DNA from: Euonymus europaeus
Taxonomy: Eukaryota > Streptophyta > Magnoliopsida > Celastrales > Celastraceae
DNA length: 64,000 bases
Direction of reading: 5' to 3'
NCBI GenBank assembly: GCA_963580455.1
Contig: OY756960.1
Coordinates: forward strand, 930,001 to 994,000
Made by a program: the position numbers and the translations under genes. Positions 1 to 10,551 of this stretch are shown piece by piece; positions within the stretch are counted from its first letter, which is position 1, and each line of letters starts with the position of its first letter. The notes under the pieces were generated by a model. That model saw only the letters and a list, made by a program, of their open reading frames with translations, was not told the DNA's origin and made no database searches.

Positions 1-80
1 GGCTAGTTGGTCTCGTTTCACCTAGTTAGCCGCGAAATGTGGTTTCTTTACGTAAACGGTTTTATGAATATCCGTTGACT

Positions 81-97
81 CCGAGTTCTGAATTCGG
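81..97 (+). repeat. 17-bp imperfect palindrome around the EcoRI site
   Basis: CCGAGTTCTGAATTCGG reads as a dyad centred on base 89, with CCGAGTTC to the left and GAATTCGG to the right. Only one pair of positions (85 and 93) breaks symmetry, and in RNA that pair would be a G-U wobble. The motif overlaps the left arm of the 11-bp inverted repeat. It recurs in nearly every monomer. Short dyads are common in centromeric satellites, but no bound protein can be named from sequence. Confidence 0.7.
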
Positions 98-165
98 TGA
101 TTTTTAGCTTGATTTCATACTACTTTTCGAGCTCTACAATCCTGGCTTTTCGGATTTTGATTTCA
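82..165 (+). repeat. Diverged internal direct duplication (82-117 and 128-165)
   Basis: Bases 82-117 and 128-165 align in the same orientation. Both begin CGAG-TCT, share AAT then C, GG and G at matching places, and end in the identical nine bases TTGATTTCA (109-117 and 157-165). My hand alignment of the consensus gives about 26 identities over 36 aligned positions with two 1-bp gaps, at an offset of 46-48 bp. This suggests part of the monomer arose from a shorter ancestral unit of about 46-48 bp. The alignment was done by eye and chance similarity in T-rich DNA is not excluded. Confidence 0.6.
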
Positions 166-172
166 GAACTCG
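82..172 (+). repeat. 11-bp inverted repeat within the monomer
   Basis: CGAGTTCTGAA at 82-92 is the exact reverse complement of TTCAGAACTCG at 162-172, with 69 bp between the arms. Because the array is tandem, the next left arm lies 82 bp beyond the right arm, so complementary arms alternate at about 70-80 bp through the array. The arms are present in most monomers. A few change an arm (GAACCCG or GAATTCG for GAACTCG; GAGTTTTG or GAGTTCTT for GAGTTCTG). The arms could form a stem in single-stranded DNA or in a satellite transcript, but structure and function are inference. Confidence 0.85.
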
Positions 173-173
173 T

Positions 174-3100
174 GGCTAGTTGGTCTCGTTTCACCTAGTT
201 AGCCGCGAAATGTGGTTTCTTTACGTAAGCGGTTTTATGAATATCCGTTGACTCCGAGTTCTGAATTCGGTGATTTTTAGCTTGATTTCATACTACTTTT
301 CGAGCTCTACAATCCTGGCTTTTCGGATTTTTATTTCAGAACTCGTGGCTAGTTGGTCTCGTTTCACCTAGTTAGCCGCGAAATGTGGTTTCTTTACGTA
401 AACGGTTTTATGAATATCCGTTGACTCCGAGTTTTGAATTCGGTGATTTTTAGCTTGATTTCACACTAATTTTCGAGCTCTACGATCCTGGCGTTTCGGA
501 TTTTGATTTCAGAACTCGTGGCTAGTTGGTCTCGTTTCACCTAGTTAGCCGCGAAATGTGGTTTCTTTACGTAAACGGTTTTATGAATATCCGTTGACTC
601 CGAGTTCTGAATTCGGTGACTTTTAGCTTGATTTCACACTACTTTTCGAGCTCTACAATCCTGGCATTTCGGATTTTGATTTCAGAACTCGTGGCTAGTA
701 GGTCTCGTTTCACCTAGTTAGCCGCGAAATGTGGTTTCTTTACGTAAACGGTTTTATGAATATCCGTTGACTCCGAGTTCTGAATTCGGTGATTTTTAGC
801 TTGATTTCACACTACTTTTCGAGCTCTACGATCCTGGAGTTTCGGATTTTGATTTCAGAACTCGTGGCTAGTTGGTCTCGTTTCAACTAGTTAGCCGCGA
901 AATGTGGTTTCTTTACGTAAACGGTTTTATGAATATCCGTTGACTCCGAGTTCTGAATTCGGTGATTTTTAGCTTGATTTCACACTACTTTTCGAGCTCT
1001 ACGATCCTGGCATTTCGGATTTTGATTTCAGAACTCGTGGCTAGTTGGTCTCGTTTCACCTAGTTAGCCGCGAAATGTGGTTTCTTTACGTAAACGGTTT
1101 TATGAATATCCGTTGACTCCGAGTTCTGAATTCGGTGATTTTTAGCTTGATTTCATACTACTTTTCGAGCTCTACAATCCTGGCTTTTCGGATTTTGATT
1201 TCAGAACTCGTGGCTAGTTGGTCTCGTTTCACCTAGTTAGCCGCGAAATGTGGTTTCTTTACGTAAACGGTTTTATGAATATCCGTTGACTCCGAGTTTT
1301 GAATTCGGTGATTTTTAGCTTGATTTCACACTAATTTTCGAGCTCTACGATCCTGGCGTTTCGGATTTTGATTTCAGAACTCGTGGCTAGTTGGTCTCGT
1401 TTCACCTAGTTAGCCGCGAAATGTGGTTTCTTTACGTAAACGGTTTTATGAATATCCGTTGACTCCGAGTTCTGAATTCGGTGAATTTTAGCTTGATTTC
1501 ACACTACTTTTCGAGCTCTACAATCCTGGCATTTCGGATTTTGATTTCAGAACTCGTGGCTAGTAGGTCTCGTTTCACCTAGTTAGCCGCGAAATGTGGT
1601 TTCTTTACGTAAACGGTTTTATGAATATCCGTTGACTCCGAGTTCTGAATTCGGTGATTTTTAGCTTGATTTCACACTACTTTTCGAGCTCTACGATCCT
1701 GGAGTTTCGGATTTTGATTTCAGAACTCGTGGCTAGTTGGTCTCGTTTCACCTAGTTAGCCGCGAAATGTGGTTTCTTTACGTAAACGGTTTTATGAATA
1801 TCCGTTGACTCCGAGTTCTGAATTCGGTGATTTTTAGCGTGATTTAACACTACTTTTCGAGCTCTACAATCCTGGCTTTTCGGATTTTGATTTCAGAACT
1901 CGTGGCTAGTTGGTCTCGTTTCAGCTAGTTAGCCGCGAAATGTGGTTTCTTTACGTAAACGGTTTTATGAATATCCGTTGACTCCGAGTTCTGAATTCGG
2001 TGATTTTTAGCTTGATTTCACACTACTTTTCGAGCTCTACAATCCTGGAGTTTCGGATTTTGATTTCAGAACTCGTGGCTAGTTGGTCTCGTTTCACCTA
2101 GTTAGCCGCGAAATGTGGTTTCTTTACGTAAACGGTTTTATGAATATCCGTTGACTCCGAGTTTTGAATTCGGTGATTTTTAGCTTGATTTCACACTAAT
2201 TTTCGAGCTCTACGATCCTGGCGTTTCGGATTTTGATTTCAGAACTCGTGGCTAGTTGGTCTCGTTTCACCTAGTTAGCCGCGAAATGTGGTTTCTTTAC
2301 GTAAACGGTTTTATGAATATCCGTTGACTCCGAGTTCTGAATTCGGTGAATTTTAGCTTGATTTCACACTACTTTTCGAGCTCTACAATCCTGGCATTTC
2401 GGATTTTGATTTCAGAACTCGTGGCTAGTAGGTCTCGTTTCACCTAGTTAGCCGCGAAATGTGGTTTCTTTACGTAAACGGTTTTATGAATATCCGTTGA
2501 CTCCGAGTTCTGAATTCGGTGATTTTTAGCTTGATTTCACACTACTTTTCGAGCTCTACGATCCTGGAGTTTCGGATTTTGATTTCAGAACTCGTGGCTA
2601 GTTGGTCTCGTTTCACCTAGTTAGCCGCGAAATGTGGTTTCTTTACGTAAACGGTTTTATGAATATCCGTTGACTCCGAGTTCTGAATTCGGTGATTTTT
2701 AGCGTGATTTAACACTACTTTTCGAGCTCTACAATCCTGGCTTTTCGGATTTTGATTTCAGAACTCGTGGCTAGTTGGTCTCGTTTCAGCTAGTTAGCCG
2801 CGAAATGTGGTTTCTTTACGTAAACGGTTTTATGAATATCCGTTGACTCCGAGTTCTGAATTCGGTGATTTTTAGCTTGATTTCACACTACTTTTCGAGC
2901 TCTACAATCCTGGAGTTTCGGATTTTGATTTCAGAACTCGTGGCTAGTTGGTCTCGTTTCACCTAGTTAGCCGCGAAATGTGGTTTCTTTACGTAAACGG
3001 TTTAATGAATATCCGTTGACTCCGAGTTCTGAATTCGGCGATTTTTAGCTTGATTACACACTACTTTTCGAGCTCTACAATCCTGGAGTTTCGGATTTTG

Positions 3101-3460
3101 ATTTCAGAACTCGTGGCTAGTTGGTCTCGTTTGACCTAGTTAGCCGCGAAATGTGGTTTCTTTACGTAAACGGTTTTATGAATATCCGTTGACTCCGAGT
3201 TCTGAATTCGGTGATTTTTAGCATGATTTCACACTACTCTTCGAGCTCTACGATCCTGGCGTTTCGGATTTTGATTTCAGAACTCGTGGCTAGTTGGTCT
3301 CGTTTCACCTAGTTAGCCGCGAAATGTGGTTTCTTTACGTAAACGGTTTTATGAATATCCGTTGACTCCGAGTTCTGAATTCGGTGATTTTTAGCTTGAT
3401 TTCACACTACTTTTCGAGCTCTACAATCCTGGCTTTTCGGATTTTGATTTCAGAACTCGT
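174..3460 (+). repeat. Higher-order repeat A, copy 1 (19 monomers, 3,287 bp)
   Basis: This block starts with a monomer carrying CATACTAC and a TTTTTATTT ending. Next come a GAGTTTTGAATTC/CACTAAT monomer, a GTGACTTTTAG monomer, an AGTAGG/CTGGAGTTT monomer and a TTTCAACTAG monomer, and so on in fixed order. The same order restarts at 3,461 with the same private variants, an offset of exactly 19 x 173 bp. The block contains an internal 5-monomer duplication (1,212-2,076 and 2,077-2,941) that the second copy lacks. Confidence 0.88.
1212..2941 (+). repeat. Tandem 865-bp duplication of five monomers inside repeat A
   Basis: Monomers at 1,212-2,076 and 2,077-2,941 repeat the same five types in order: GAGTTTTG with CACTAAT; GTGAATTTTAG; AGTAGG with CTGGAGTTT; GCGTGATTTAACAC; TTTCAGCTAG with CTGGAGTTT. 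The pairs I compared look identical or nearly so, so the event is recent. The downstream copy of repeat A has this set only once (4,500-5,363), which dates the duplication, or a matching loss, after the two large copies separated. Confidence 0.87.
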
Positions 3461-5709
3461 GGCTAGTTGGTCTCGTTTCACCTAGTTAGCCGCGAAATGT
3501 GGTTTCTTTACGTAAACGGTTTTATGAATATCCGTTGACTCCGAGTTCTGAATTCGGTGATTTTTAGCTTGATTTCATACTACTTTTCGAGCTCTACAAT
3601 CCTGGCTTTTCGGATTTTTATTTCAGAACTCGTGGCTAGTTGGTCTCGTTTCACCTAGTTAGCCGCGAAATGTGGTTTCTTTACGTAAACGGTTTTATGA
3701 ATATCCGTTGACTCCGAGTTTTGAATTCGGTGATTTTTAGCTTGATTTCACACTAATTTTCGAGCTCTACGATCCTGGCGTTTCGGATTTTGATTTCAGA
3801 ACTCGTGGCTAGCTGGTCTCGTTTCACCTAGTTAGCCGCGAAATGTGGTTTCTTTACGTAAACGGTTTTATGAATATCCGTTGACTCCGAGTTCTGAATT
3901 CGGTGACTTTTAGCTTGATTTCACACTACTTTTCGAGCTCTACAATCCTGGCATTTCGGATTTTGATTTCAGAACTCGTGGCTAGTAGGTCTCGTTTCAC
4001 CTTGTTAGCCGCGAAATGTGGTTTCTTTACGTAAACGGTTTTATGAATATCCGTTGACTCCGAGTTCTGAATTCGGTGATTTTTAGCTTGATTTCACACT
4101 ACTTTTCGAGCTCTACGATCCTGGAGTTTCGGATTTTGATTTCAGAACTCGTGGCTAGTTGGTCTCGTTTCAACTAGTTAGCCGCGAAATGTGGTTTCTT
4201 TACGTAAACGGTTTTATGAATATCCGTTGACTCCGAGTTCTGAATTCGGTGATTTTTAGCTTGATTTCACACTACTTTTCGAGCTCTACGATCCTGGCAT
4301 TTCGGATTTTGATTTCAGAACTCGTGGCTAGTTGGTCTCGTTTCACCTAGTTAGCCGCGAAATGTGGTTTCTTTACGTAAACGGTTTTATGAATATCCGT
4401 TGACTCCGAGTTCTGAATTCGGTGATTTTTAGCTTGATTTCATACTACTTTTCGAGCTCTACAATCCTGGCTTTTCGGATTTTGATTTCAGAACTCGTGG
4501 CTAGTTGGTCTCGTTTCACCTAGTTAGCCGCGAAATGTGGTTTCTTTACGTAAACGGTTTTATGAATATCCGTTGACTCCGAGTTTTGAATTCGGTGATT
4601 TTTAGCTTGATTTCACACTAATTTTCGAGCTCTACGATCCTGGCGTTTCGGATTTTGATTTCAGAACTCGTGGCTAGTTGGTCTCGTTTCACCTAGTTAG
4701 CCGCGAAATGTGGTTTCTTTACGTAAACGGTTTTATGAATATCCGTTGACTCCGAGTTCTGAATTCGGTGATTTTTAGCTTGATTTCACACTACTTTTCG
4801 AGCTCTACAATCCTGACATTTCGGATTTTGATTTCAGAACTCGTGGCTAGTAGGTCTCGTTTCACCTAGTTAGCCGCGAAATGTGGTTTCTTTACGTAAA
4901 CGGTTTTATGAATATCCGTTGACTCCGAGTTCTGAATTCGGTGATTTTTAGCTTGATTTCACACTACTTTTCGAGCTCTACGATCCTGGAGTTTCGGATT
5001 TTGATTTCAGAACTCGTGGCTAGTTGGTCTCGTTTCACCTAGTTAGCCGCGAAATGTGGTTTCTTTACGTAAACGGTTTTAAGAATATCCGTTGACTCCG
5101 AGTTCTGAATTCGGTGATTTTTAGCGTGATTTAACACTACTTTTCGAGCTCTACAATCCTGGCTTTTCGGATTTTGATTTCAGAACTCGTGGCTAGTTGG
5201 TCTCGTTTCACCTAGTTAGCCGCGAAATGTGGTTTCTTTACGTAAACGGTTTTATGAATATCCGTTGACTCCGAGTTCTGAATTCGGTGATTTTTAGCTT
5301 GATTTCACACTACTTTTCGAGCTCTACAATCCTGGAGTTTCGGATTTTGATTTCAGAACTCGTGGCTAGTTGGTCTCGTTTCACCTAGTTAGCCGCGAAA
5401 TGTGGTTTCTTTACGTAAACGGTTTTATGAATATCCGTTGACTCCGAGTTCTGAATTCGGCGATTTTTAGCTTGATTACACACTACTTTTCGAGCTCTAC
5501 AATCCTGGAGTTTCGGATTTTGATTTCAGAACTCGTGGCTAGTTGGTCTCGTTTGACCTAGTTAGCCGCGAAATGTGGTTTCTTTACGTAAACGGTTTTA
5601 TGAATATCCGTTGACTCCGAGTTCTGAATTCGGTGATTTTTAGCATGATTTCACACTACTCTTCGAGCTCTACGATCCTGGCGTTTCGGATTTTGATTTC
5701 AGAACTCGT
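3461..5709 (+). repeat. Higher-order repeat A, copy 2 (13 monomers, 2,249 bp)
   Basis: The monomer order matches copy 1 at an offset of 3,287 bp for eleven monomers (3,461-5,363). It then jumps to 2,422 bp for the last two, which carry GGCGATTTTTAG with GATTACAC, and GTTTGACC with GCATGATTTC and CACTACTC. The jump equals five monomers. Small private changes mark this copy: AGCTGG near 3,811, CTTGTTAG near 4,001, CCTGACATTT near 4,813 and TTTTAAGAAT near 5,077. Confidence 0.86.
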
Positions 5710-7785
5710 GGCTAGTTGGTCTCGTTTCACCTAGTTAGCCGCGAAATGTGGTTTCTTTACGTAAACGGTTTTATGAATATCCGTTTACTCCGAGTTCTGA
5801 ATTCGGTGACTTTTAGCTTGATTTCACACTACTTTTCGAGCTCTACAATCCTGGCATTTCGGATTTTGATTTCAGAACTCGTGGCTAGTTGGTCTCGTTT
5901 CACCTAGTTAGCCGCGAAATGTGGTTTCTTTACGTAAACGGTTTTATGAATATCCTTTGACTCCGAGTTCTGAATTCGGTGATTTTTAGCTTGATTTCAC
6001 ACTACTTTTTGAGCTCTACGATCCTGGCATTTCGGATTTTGATTTCAGAACTCGTGGCTAGTTGGTCTCGTTTCACCTAGTTAGCCGCGAAATGTGGTTT
6101 CTTTACGTAAACGGTTTTATGAATATCCGTTGACTCCGAGTTCTGAATTCGGTGATTTTTTGCGTGATTTCACACTACTTTTCGAGCTCTACAATCCTGG
6201 CTTTTCGGATTTTGATTTCAGAACTCGTGGCTAGTTGGTCTCGTTTCACCTAGTTAGCCGCGAAATGTGGTTTCTTTACGTAAACGGTTTTATGAATATC
6301 CGTTGACTCCGAGTTCTGAATTCGGTGATTTTTAGCTTGATTTCACACTACTTTTCGAGCTCTACGATCCTGGCATTTCGGATTTTGATTTCAGAACTCG
6401 TGGCTAGTAGGTCTCGTTTCACCTAGTTAGCCGCGAAATGTGGTTTCTTTACGTAAACGGTTTTATGAATATCCGTTGACTTCGAGTTCTGAATTCGGTG
6501 ATTTTTAGCTTGATTTCACACTACTTTTCGAGCTCTACGATCCTGGCATTTCGGATTTTGATTTCAGAACTCGTGGCTAGTTGGTCTCGTTTCACCTAGT
6601 TAGCCGCGAAATGTGGTTTCTTTACGTAAACGGTTTTATGAATATCCGTTGACTCCGAGTTCTGAATTCGGTGATTTTTAGCATGATTTCACACTACTTT
6701 TCGAGCTCTACAATTCTGGCGTTTCGGATTTTGATTTCAGAACTCGTGGCTAGTTGGTCTCGTTTCACCAAGTTAGCCGCAAAATGTGGTTTCTTTACGT
6801 AAACGGTTTTACGAATATCCGTTGACTCCCAGTTCTGAATTCGGTGATTTTTAGCTTGATTACACACTACTTTTCGAGCTCTACGATCCTGGAGTTTCGG
6901 ATTTTGATTTCAGAACTCGTGGCTAGTTGGTCTCGTTTCACCTAGTTAGCCGCGAAATGTGGTTTCTTTACGTAAACGGTTTTATGAATATCCGTTGACT
7001 CCGAGTTCTGAATTCTGTGACTTTTAGCTTGATTTCACACTACTTTTCGAGCTCTACAATCCTGGCGTTTCGGATTTCGATTTCAGAACTCGTGGCTAGT
7101 TGGTCTCGTTTCACCTGGTTAGCCGCGAAATGTGGTTTCTTTACGTAAACGGTTTTATGAATATCCGTTGACTCCGAGTTCTGAATTCGGTGATTTTTAG
7201 CATGATTTCACACTACTTTTCGAGCTCTACAATACTGGCGTTTCGGATTTTGATTTCAGAACTCGTGGCTAGTTGGTCTCGTTTCACCTGGTTAGCCGCA
7301 AAATGTGGTTTCTTTACGTAAACGGTTTTATGAATATCCGTTGACTCCCAGTTCTGAATTCGGTGATTTTTAGCTTGATTACACACTAATTTTCGAGCTC
7401 TACGATCCTGGCGTTTCGGATTTTGATTTCAGAACTCGTGGCTAGTTGGTCTCGTTTCACCTAGTTAGCCGCGAAATGTGGTTTCTTTACGTAAACGGTT
7501 TTATGAATATCCGTTCACTCCGAGTTCTGAATTCTGTGATTTTTAGCTTGATTTCACACTACTTTTCGAGCTCTACAATCCTGGCGCTTCAGATTTTGAT
7601 TTCAGAACTCGTGGCTAGTAGGTCTCATTTCAACTAGTTAGCCGCGAAATGTGGTTTCTTTGCGTAAACGGTTTTATGAATATCCGTTGACTCCGAGTTC
7701 TGAATTCGGTGATTTTTAGCTTGATTTCACACTACTTTTCGAGCTCTACGATCCTGACGTTTCGGATTTTGATTTCAGAACTCAT
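5710..7785 (+). repeat. Mixed monomers between repeats A and B (12 units)
   Basis: Twelve full 173-bp monomers lie here with more scattered substitutions than the flanking blocks. A weak 3-monomer period is visible. The unit at 6,575 (GCATGATTTC, CAATTCTGGCG) resembles that at 7,094 (GCATGATTTC, CAATACTGGCG). The unit at 6,748 (GCAAAATGTGG, GACTCCCAG) resembles that at 7,267 (same two variants). I see no gene or unrelated sequence in this stretch. Confidence 0.75.
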
Positions 7786-10551
7786 GGCTAGTTGGTCTCG
7801 TTTCACCTATTTGGCCGCGAAATGTGGTTTCTTTACGTAAACGGTTTTATGAATATCCGTTGACTCCGAGTTCTGAATTCGGTGATTTTTGGCTTGATAT
7901 CACACTATTTTTCGAGCTCTACAATCCTGGAATTTCGAATTTTGATTTCAGAACCCGTGGCTAGTAGGTCTCGTTTCACCTAGTTAGCCGCGAAATGTGG
8001 TTTCTCTACGTAAACGGTTTTATGAATATCCGTTGACTCCGAGTTCTGAATTCGGTGATTTTTAGCTTGATTTCACACTACTTTTCGAGCTCTACAATCC
8101 TGGCATTTCGAATTTTGATTTCAGAACCCGAGGCTAGTAGGTCTCGTTTCACCTAGTTAGCCGCGAAATGTGGTTTCTTTACGTAAACGGTTTTATGAAT
8201 ATCCGTTGACTCCGAGTTCTGAATTCGGTGATTTTTAGCTTGATTTCACACTAATTTTCGAGCTCTACGATCCTGAGGTTTCGGATTTTGATTTCAGAAC
8301 TCGTGGCTAGTTGGTCTCGTTTCACCTAGTTAGCCGCGAAATGTGGTTTCTTTACGTAAACGGTTTTATGAATATCCGTTGACTCCGAGTTCTGAATTCG
8401 GTGATTTTTAGCTTGATTTCACACTACTTTTCGAGCTCTACAATCCTGGCATTTCGGATTTTGATTTCAGAACTTGTACCTAGTTGGTCTCGTTTCACCG
8501 AGTTAGCCGCGAAATGTGGTTTCTTTACGTAAACGGTTTTATGAATATTCGTTGACTCCGAGTTCTGAATTCGGTGATTTTTAGCTTGATTTAACACTAC
8601 TTTTCGAGCTCTACGATCCTGGTGTTTCGGATTTTGATTTCAGAACTCGTGGCTAGTTGGTCTCGTTTCACCAAGTTAGCCGCGAAATGTGGTTTCTTTA
8701 CGTAAACGGTTTTATGAATATCCGTTGACTCCGAGTTCTGAATTCGGTGATTTTTAGCTTGATTTCACACTAATTTTCGAGCTCTACGATCCTGGCGTTT
8801 CGGATTTTGATTTCAGAACTCGTGGCTAGTTGGTCTCGTTTCACCTAGTTAGCCCCGAAATGTGGTTTCTTTACGTAAACGGTTTTATGAATATCCGTTG
8901 ACTCCGAGTTCTGAATTCGGTGATTTTTAGCTTGATTTCACACTACTTTTCGAGCTCTACAATCCTGGCGTTTCGGATTTTGTTTTCAGAACTCGTGGCT
9001 AGTAGGTCTTGTTTCACCTAGTTAGCCGCGAAATGTGGTTTCTTTATGTAAACGGTTTTATGAATATCCGTTGACTCCGAGTTCTGAATTCGGTGATTTT
9101 TAGCTTGATTACACATTACTTTTCGAGCTCTACCATCCTGGCGTTTCGGATTTTGATTTCAGAACTCGTGGCTAGTTGGTCTCGTTTCACTTAGTTAGCC
9201 GCGAAATGTGGTTTCTTTACGTAAACGGTTTTATGAATATCCGTTGACTCCGAGTTCTGAATTCGGTGATTTCGAGCTTGATTTCACACTACTTTTCGAG
9301 CTCTACAATCCTGGCCTTTCGGATTTTGATTTCAGAACTCGTGGATAGTAAGTCTCGTTTCACCTAGTTAGCCGCGAAATGTGGTTTCTTTACGTAAACG
9401 GTTTTATAAATATCCGTTGACTCCGAGTTCTGAATTCGGTGATTTTTAGCTTGATTTCACACTACTTTTCGAGCTCTACGATCCTGGCGTTTCGGATTTT
9501 TATTTCAAAACTCGTGGCTAGTTGGTCTCGTTTCACCTAGTTAGCCGCGAAATGTGGTTTCTTTACGTAAACGGTTTTATGAATATCCGTTGACTCCGAG
9601 TTCTGAATTCGGTGATTTTTAGCGTGATTTCACACTACTTTTCGAGCTCTACAATCCTGGCGTTTCGGATTTTGAATTCAGAACTCATGGCTAGTTGGTC
9701 TCGTTTCACCTATTTGGCCGTGAAATATGGTTTCTTTACGTAAGCGGTTTTATGAATATCCGTTGACTCCGAGTTCTGAATTCGGTGTTTTTTAGCTTGA
9801 TTTCACACTAATTTTCGAGCTCTACGATCCTGGCGTTTCGGATTTTGATTTCAGAACTCGTGGCTAGTTGGTCTCGTTTCACCTAGTTAGCCGCGAAATG
9901 TGGTTTCTTTACGTAAACGGTTTTATGAATATCCGTTGACTCCGAGTTCTGAATTCGGTGATTTTTAGCGTGATTTCACACTACTTTTCGAGCTCTACAA
10001 TCCTGGCGTTTCGGATTTTGAATTCAGAACTCATGGCTAGTTGGTCTCGTTTCACCTATTTGGCCGCGAAATATGGTTTCTTTACGTAAGCGGTTTTATG
10101 AATATCCGTTGACTCCGAGTTCTGAATTCGGTGTTTTTTAGCTTGATTTCACACTAATTTTCGAGCTCTACGATCCTGACGTTTCGGATTTTGATTTCAG
10201 AATTCGTGGCTAGTTGGTCTCGTTTCACCTAGTTAGCCGCGAAATGTGGTTTTTTTACGTAAACGGTTTTATGAATATTCGTTGACTCCGAGTTCTGAAT
10301 TCGGTGATTTTTAGCTTGATTTCACACTACTTTTCGAGCTCTACGACCCTGACGTTTCGGATTTTGATTTCAGAACTCGTGGCTAGTAGTTCTCGTTTCA
10401 CCTAGTTAGCCGCGAATTGTGGTTTCTTTACGTAAACGGTTTTATGAATCCGTTGTCTCCGAGTTCTGAATTCGGTGATTTTTAGCTTGATTACAAACTA
10501 CTTTTCGAGCTCTACGACCCTGGCATTTCGGATTTTGATTTCAGAACTCAT
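7786..10551 (+). repeat. Higher-order repeat B, copy 1 (16 monomers, 2,766 bp)
   Basis: The copy is defined by the variant GGCTTGATATCACACTATTT at 7,891, then CTGGAATTTCGAATTTTG, then TTTCTCTACG in the next unit, then a CCTGAGGTTT unit. It includes a unit with ACTTGTACCTAG (near 8,473). It holds two tandem copies of a 2-monomer pair with GAATTCAGAACTCATGG and TTTGGCCG (9,516-9,861 and 9,862-10,207). It also holds a 171-bp monomer at 10,381. The same landmark recurs at 10,657, 2,766 bp later, which equals 16 x 173 minus 2. Confidence 0.88.

Larger units (their letters stand above)
1..173 (+). repeat. Reference satellite monomer (173 bp)
   Basis: This first unit is representative, apart from CATACTAC at 116-123, where most units read CACACTAC, and CTTTT at 146-150, where most read CGTTT or CATTT. 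For a consensus unit I count about 34 A, 35 C, 37 G and 67 T, so 42% GC with T twice as frequent as A on this strand. Each consensus unit has one GAATTC (91-96 on this phase: GAATTC at 90-95), one GAGCTC at 129-134 and one TACGTA near 49-54. The unit length is not a multiple of three, so any reading frame shifts at each copy and soon meets a stop. The phase is arbitrary because the array has no visible natural end. Confidence 0.95.

Noticed and set aside
78..84. TGACTCC as an AP-1/GCN4-like binding site
   Set aside because: It matches only part of the TGACTCA core and is repeated in every monomer as part of the satellite. Nothing suggests a promoter.
5716..5907. Open frame of 63 codons starting at TTG
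   Set aside because: It spans one monomer and part of the next. The consensus has an in-frame TGA (CGT TGA CTC), here changed to TTA. It is a chance opening in satellite DNA.
7446..7637. Open frame of 63 codons
   Set aside because: Same frame and same monomer region as the frame at 5,716, with the TGA changed to TCA (GTTCACTCC). No independent evidence of coding.
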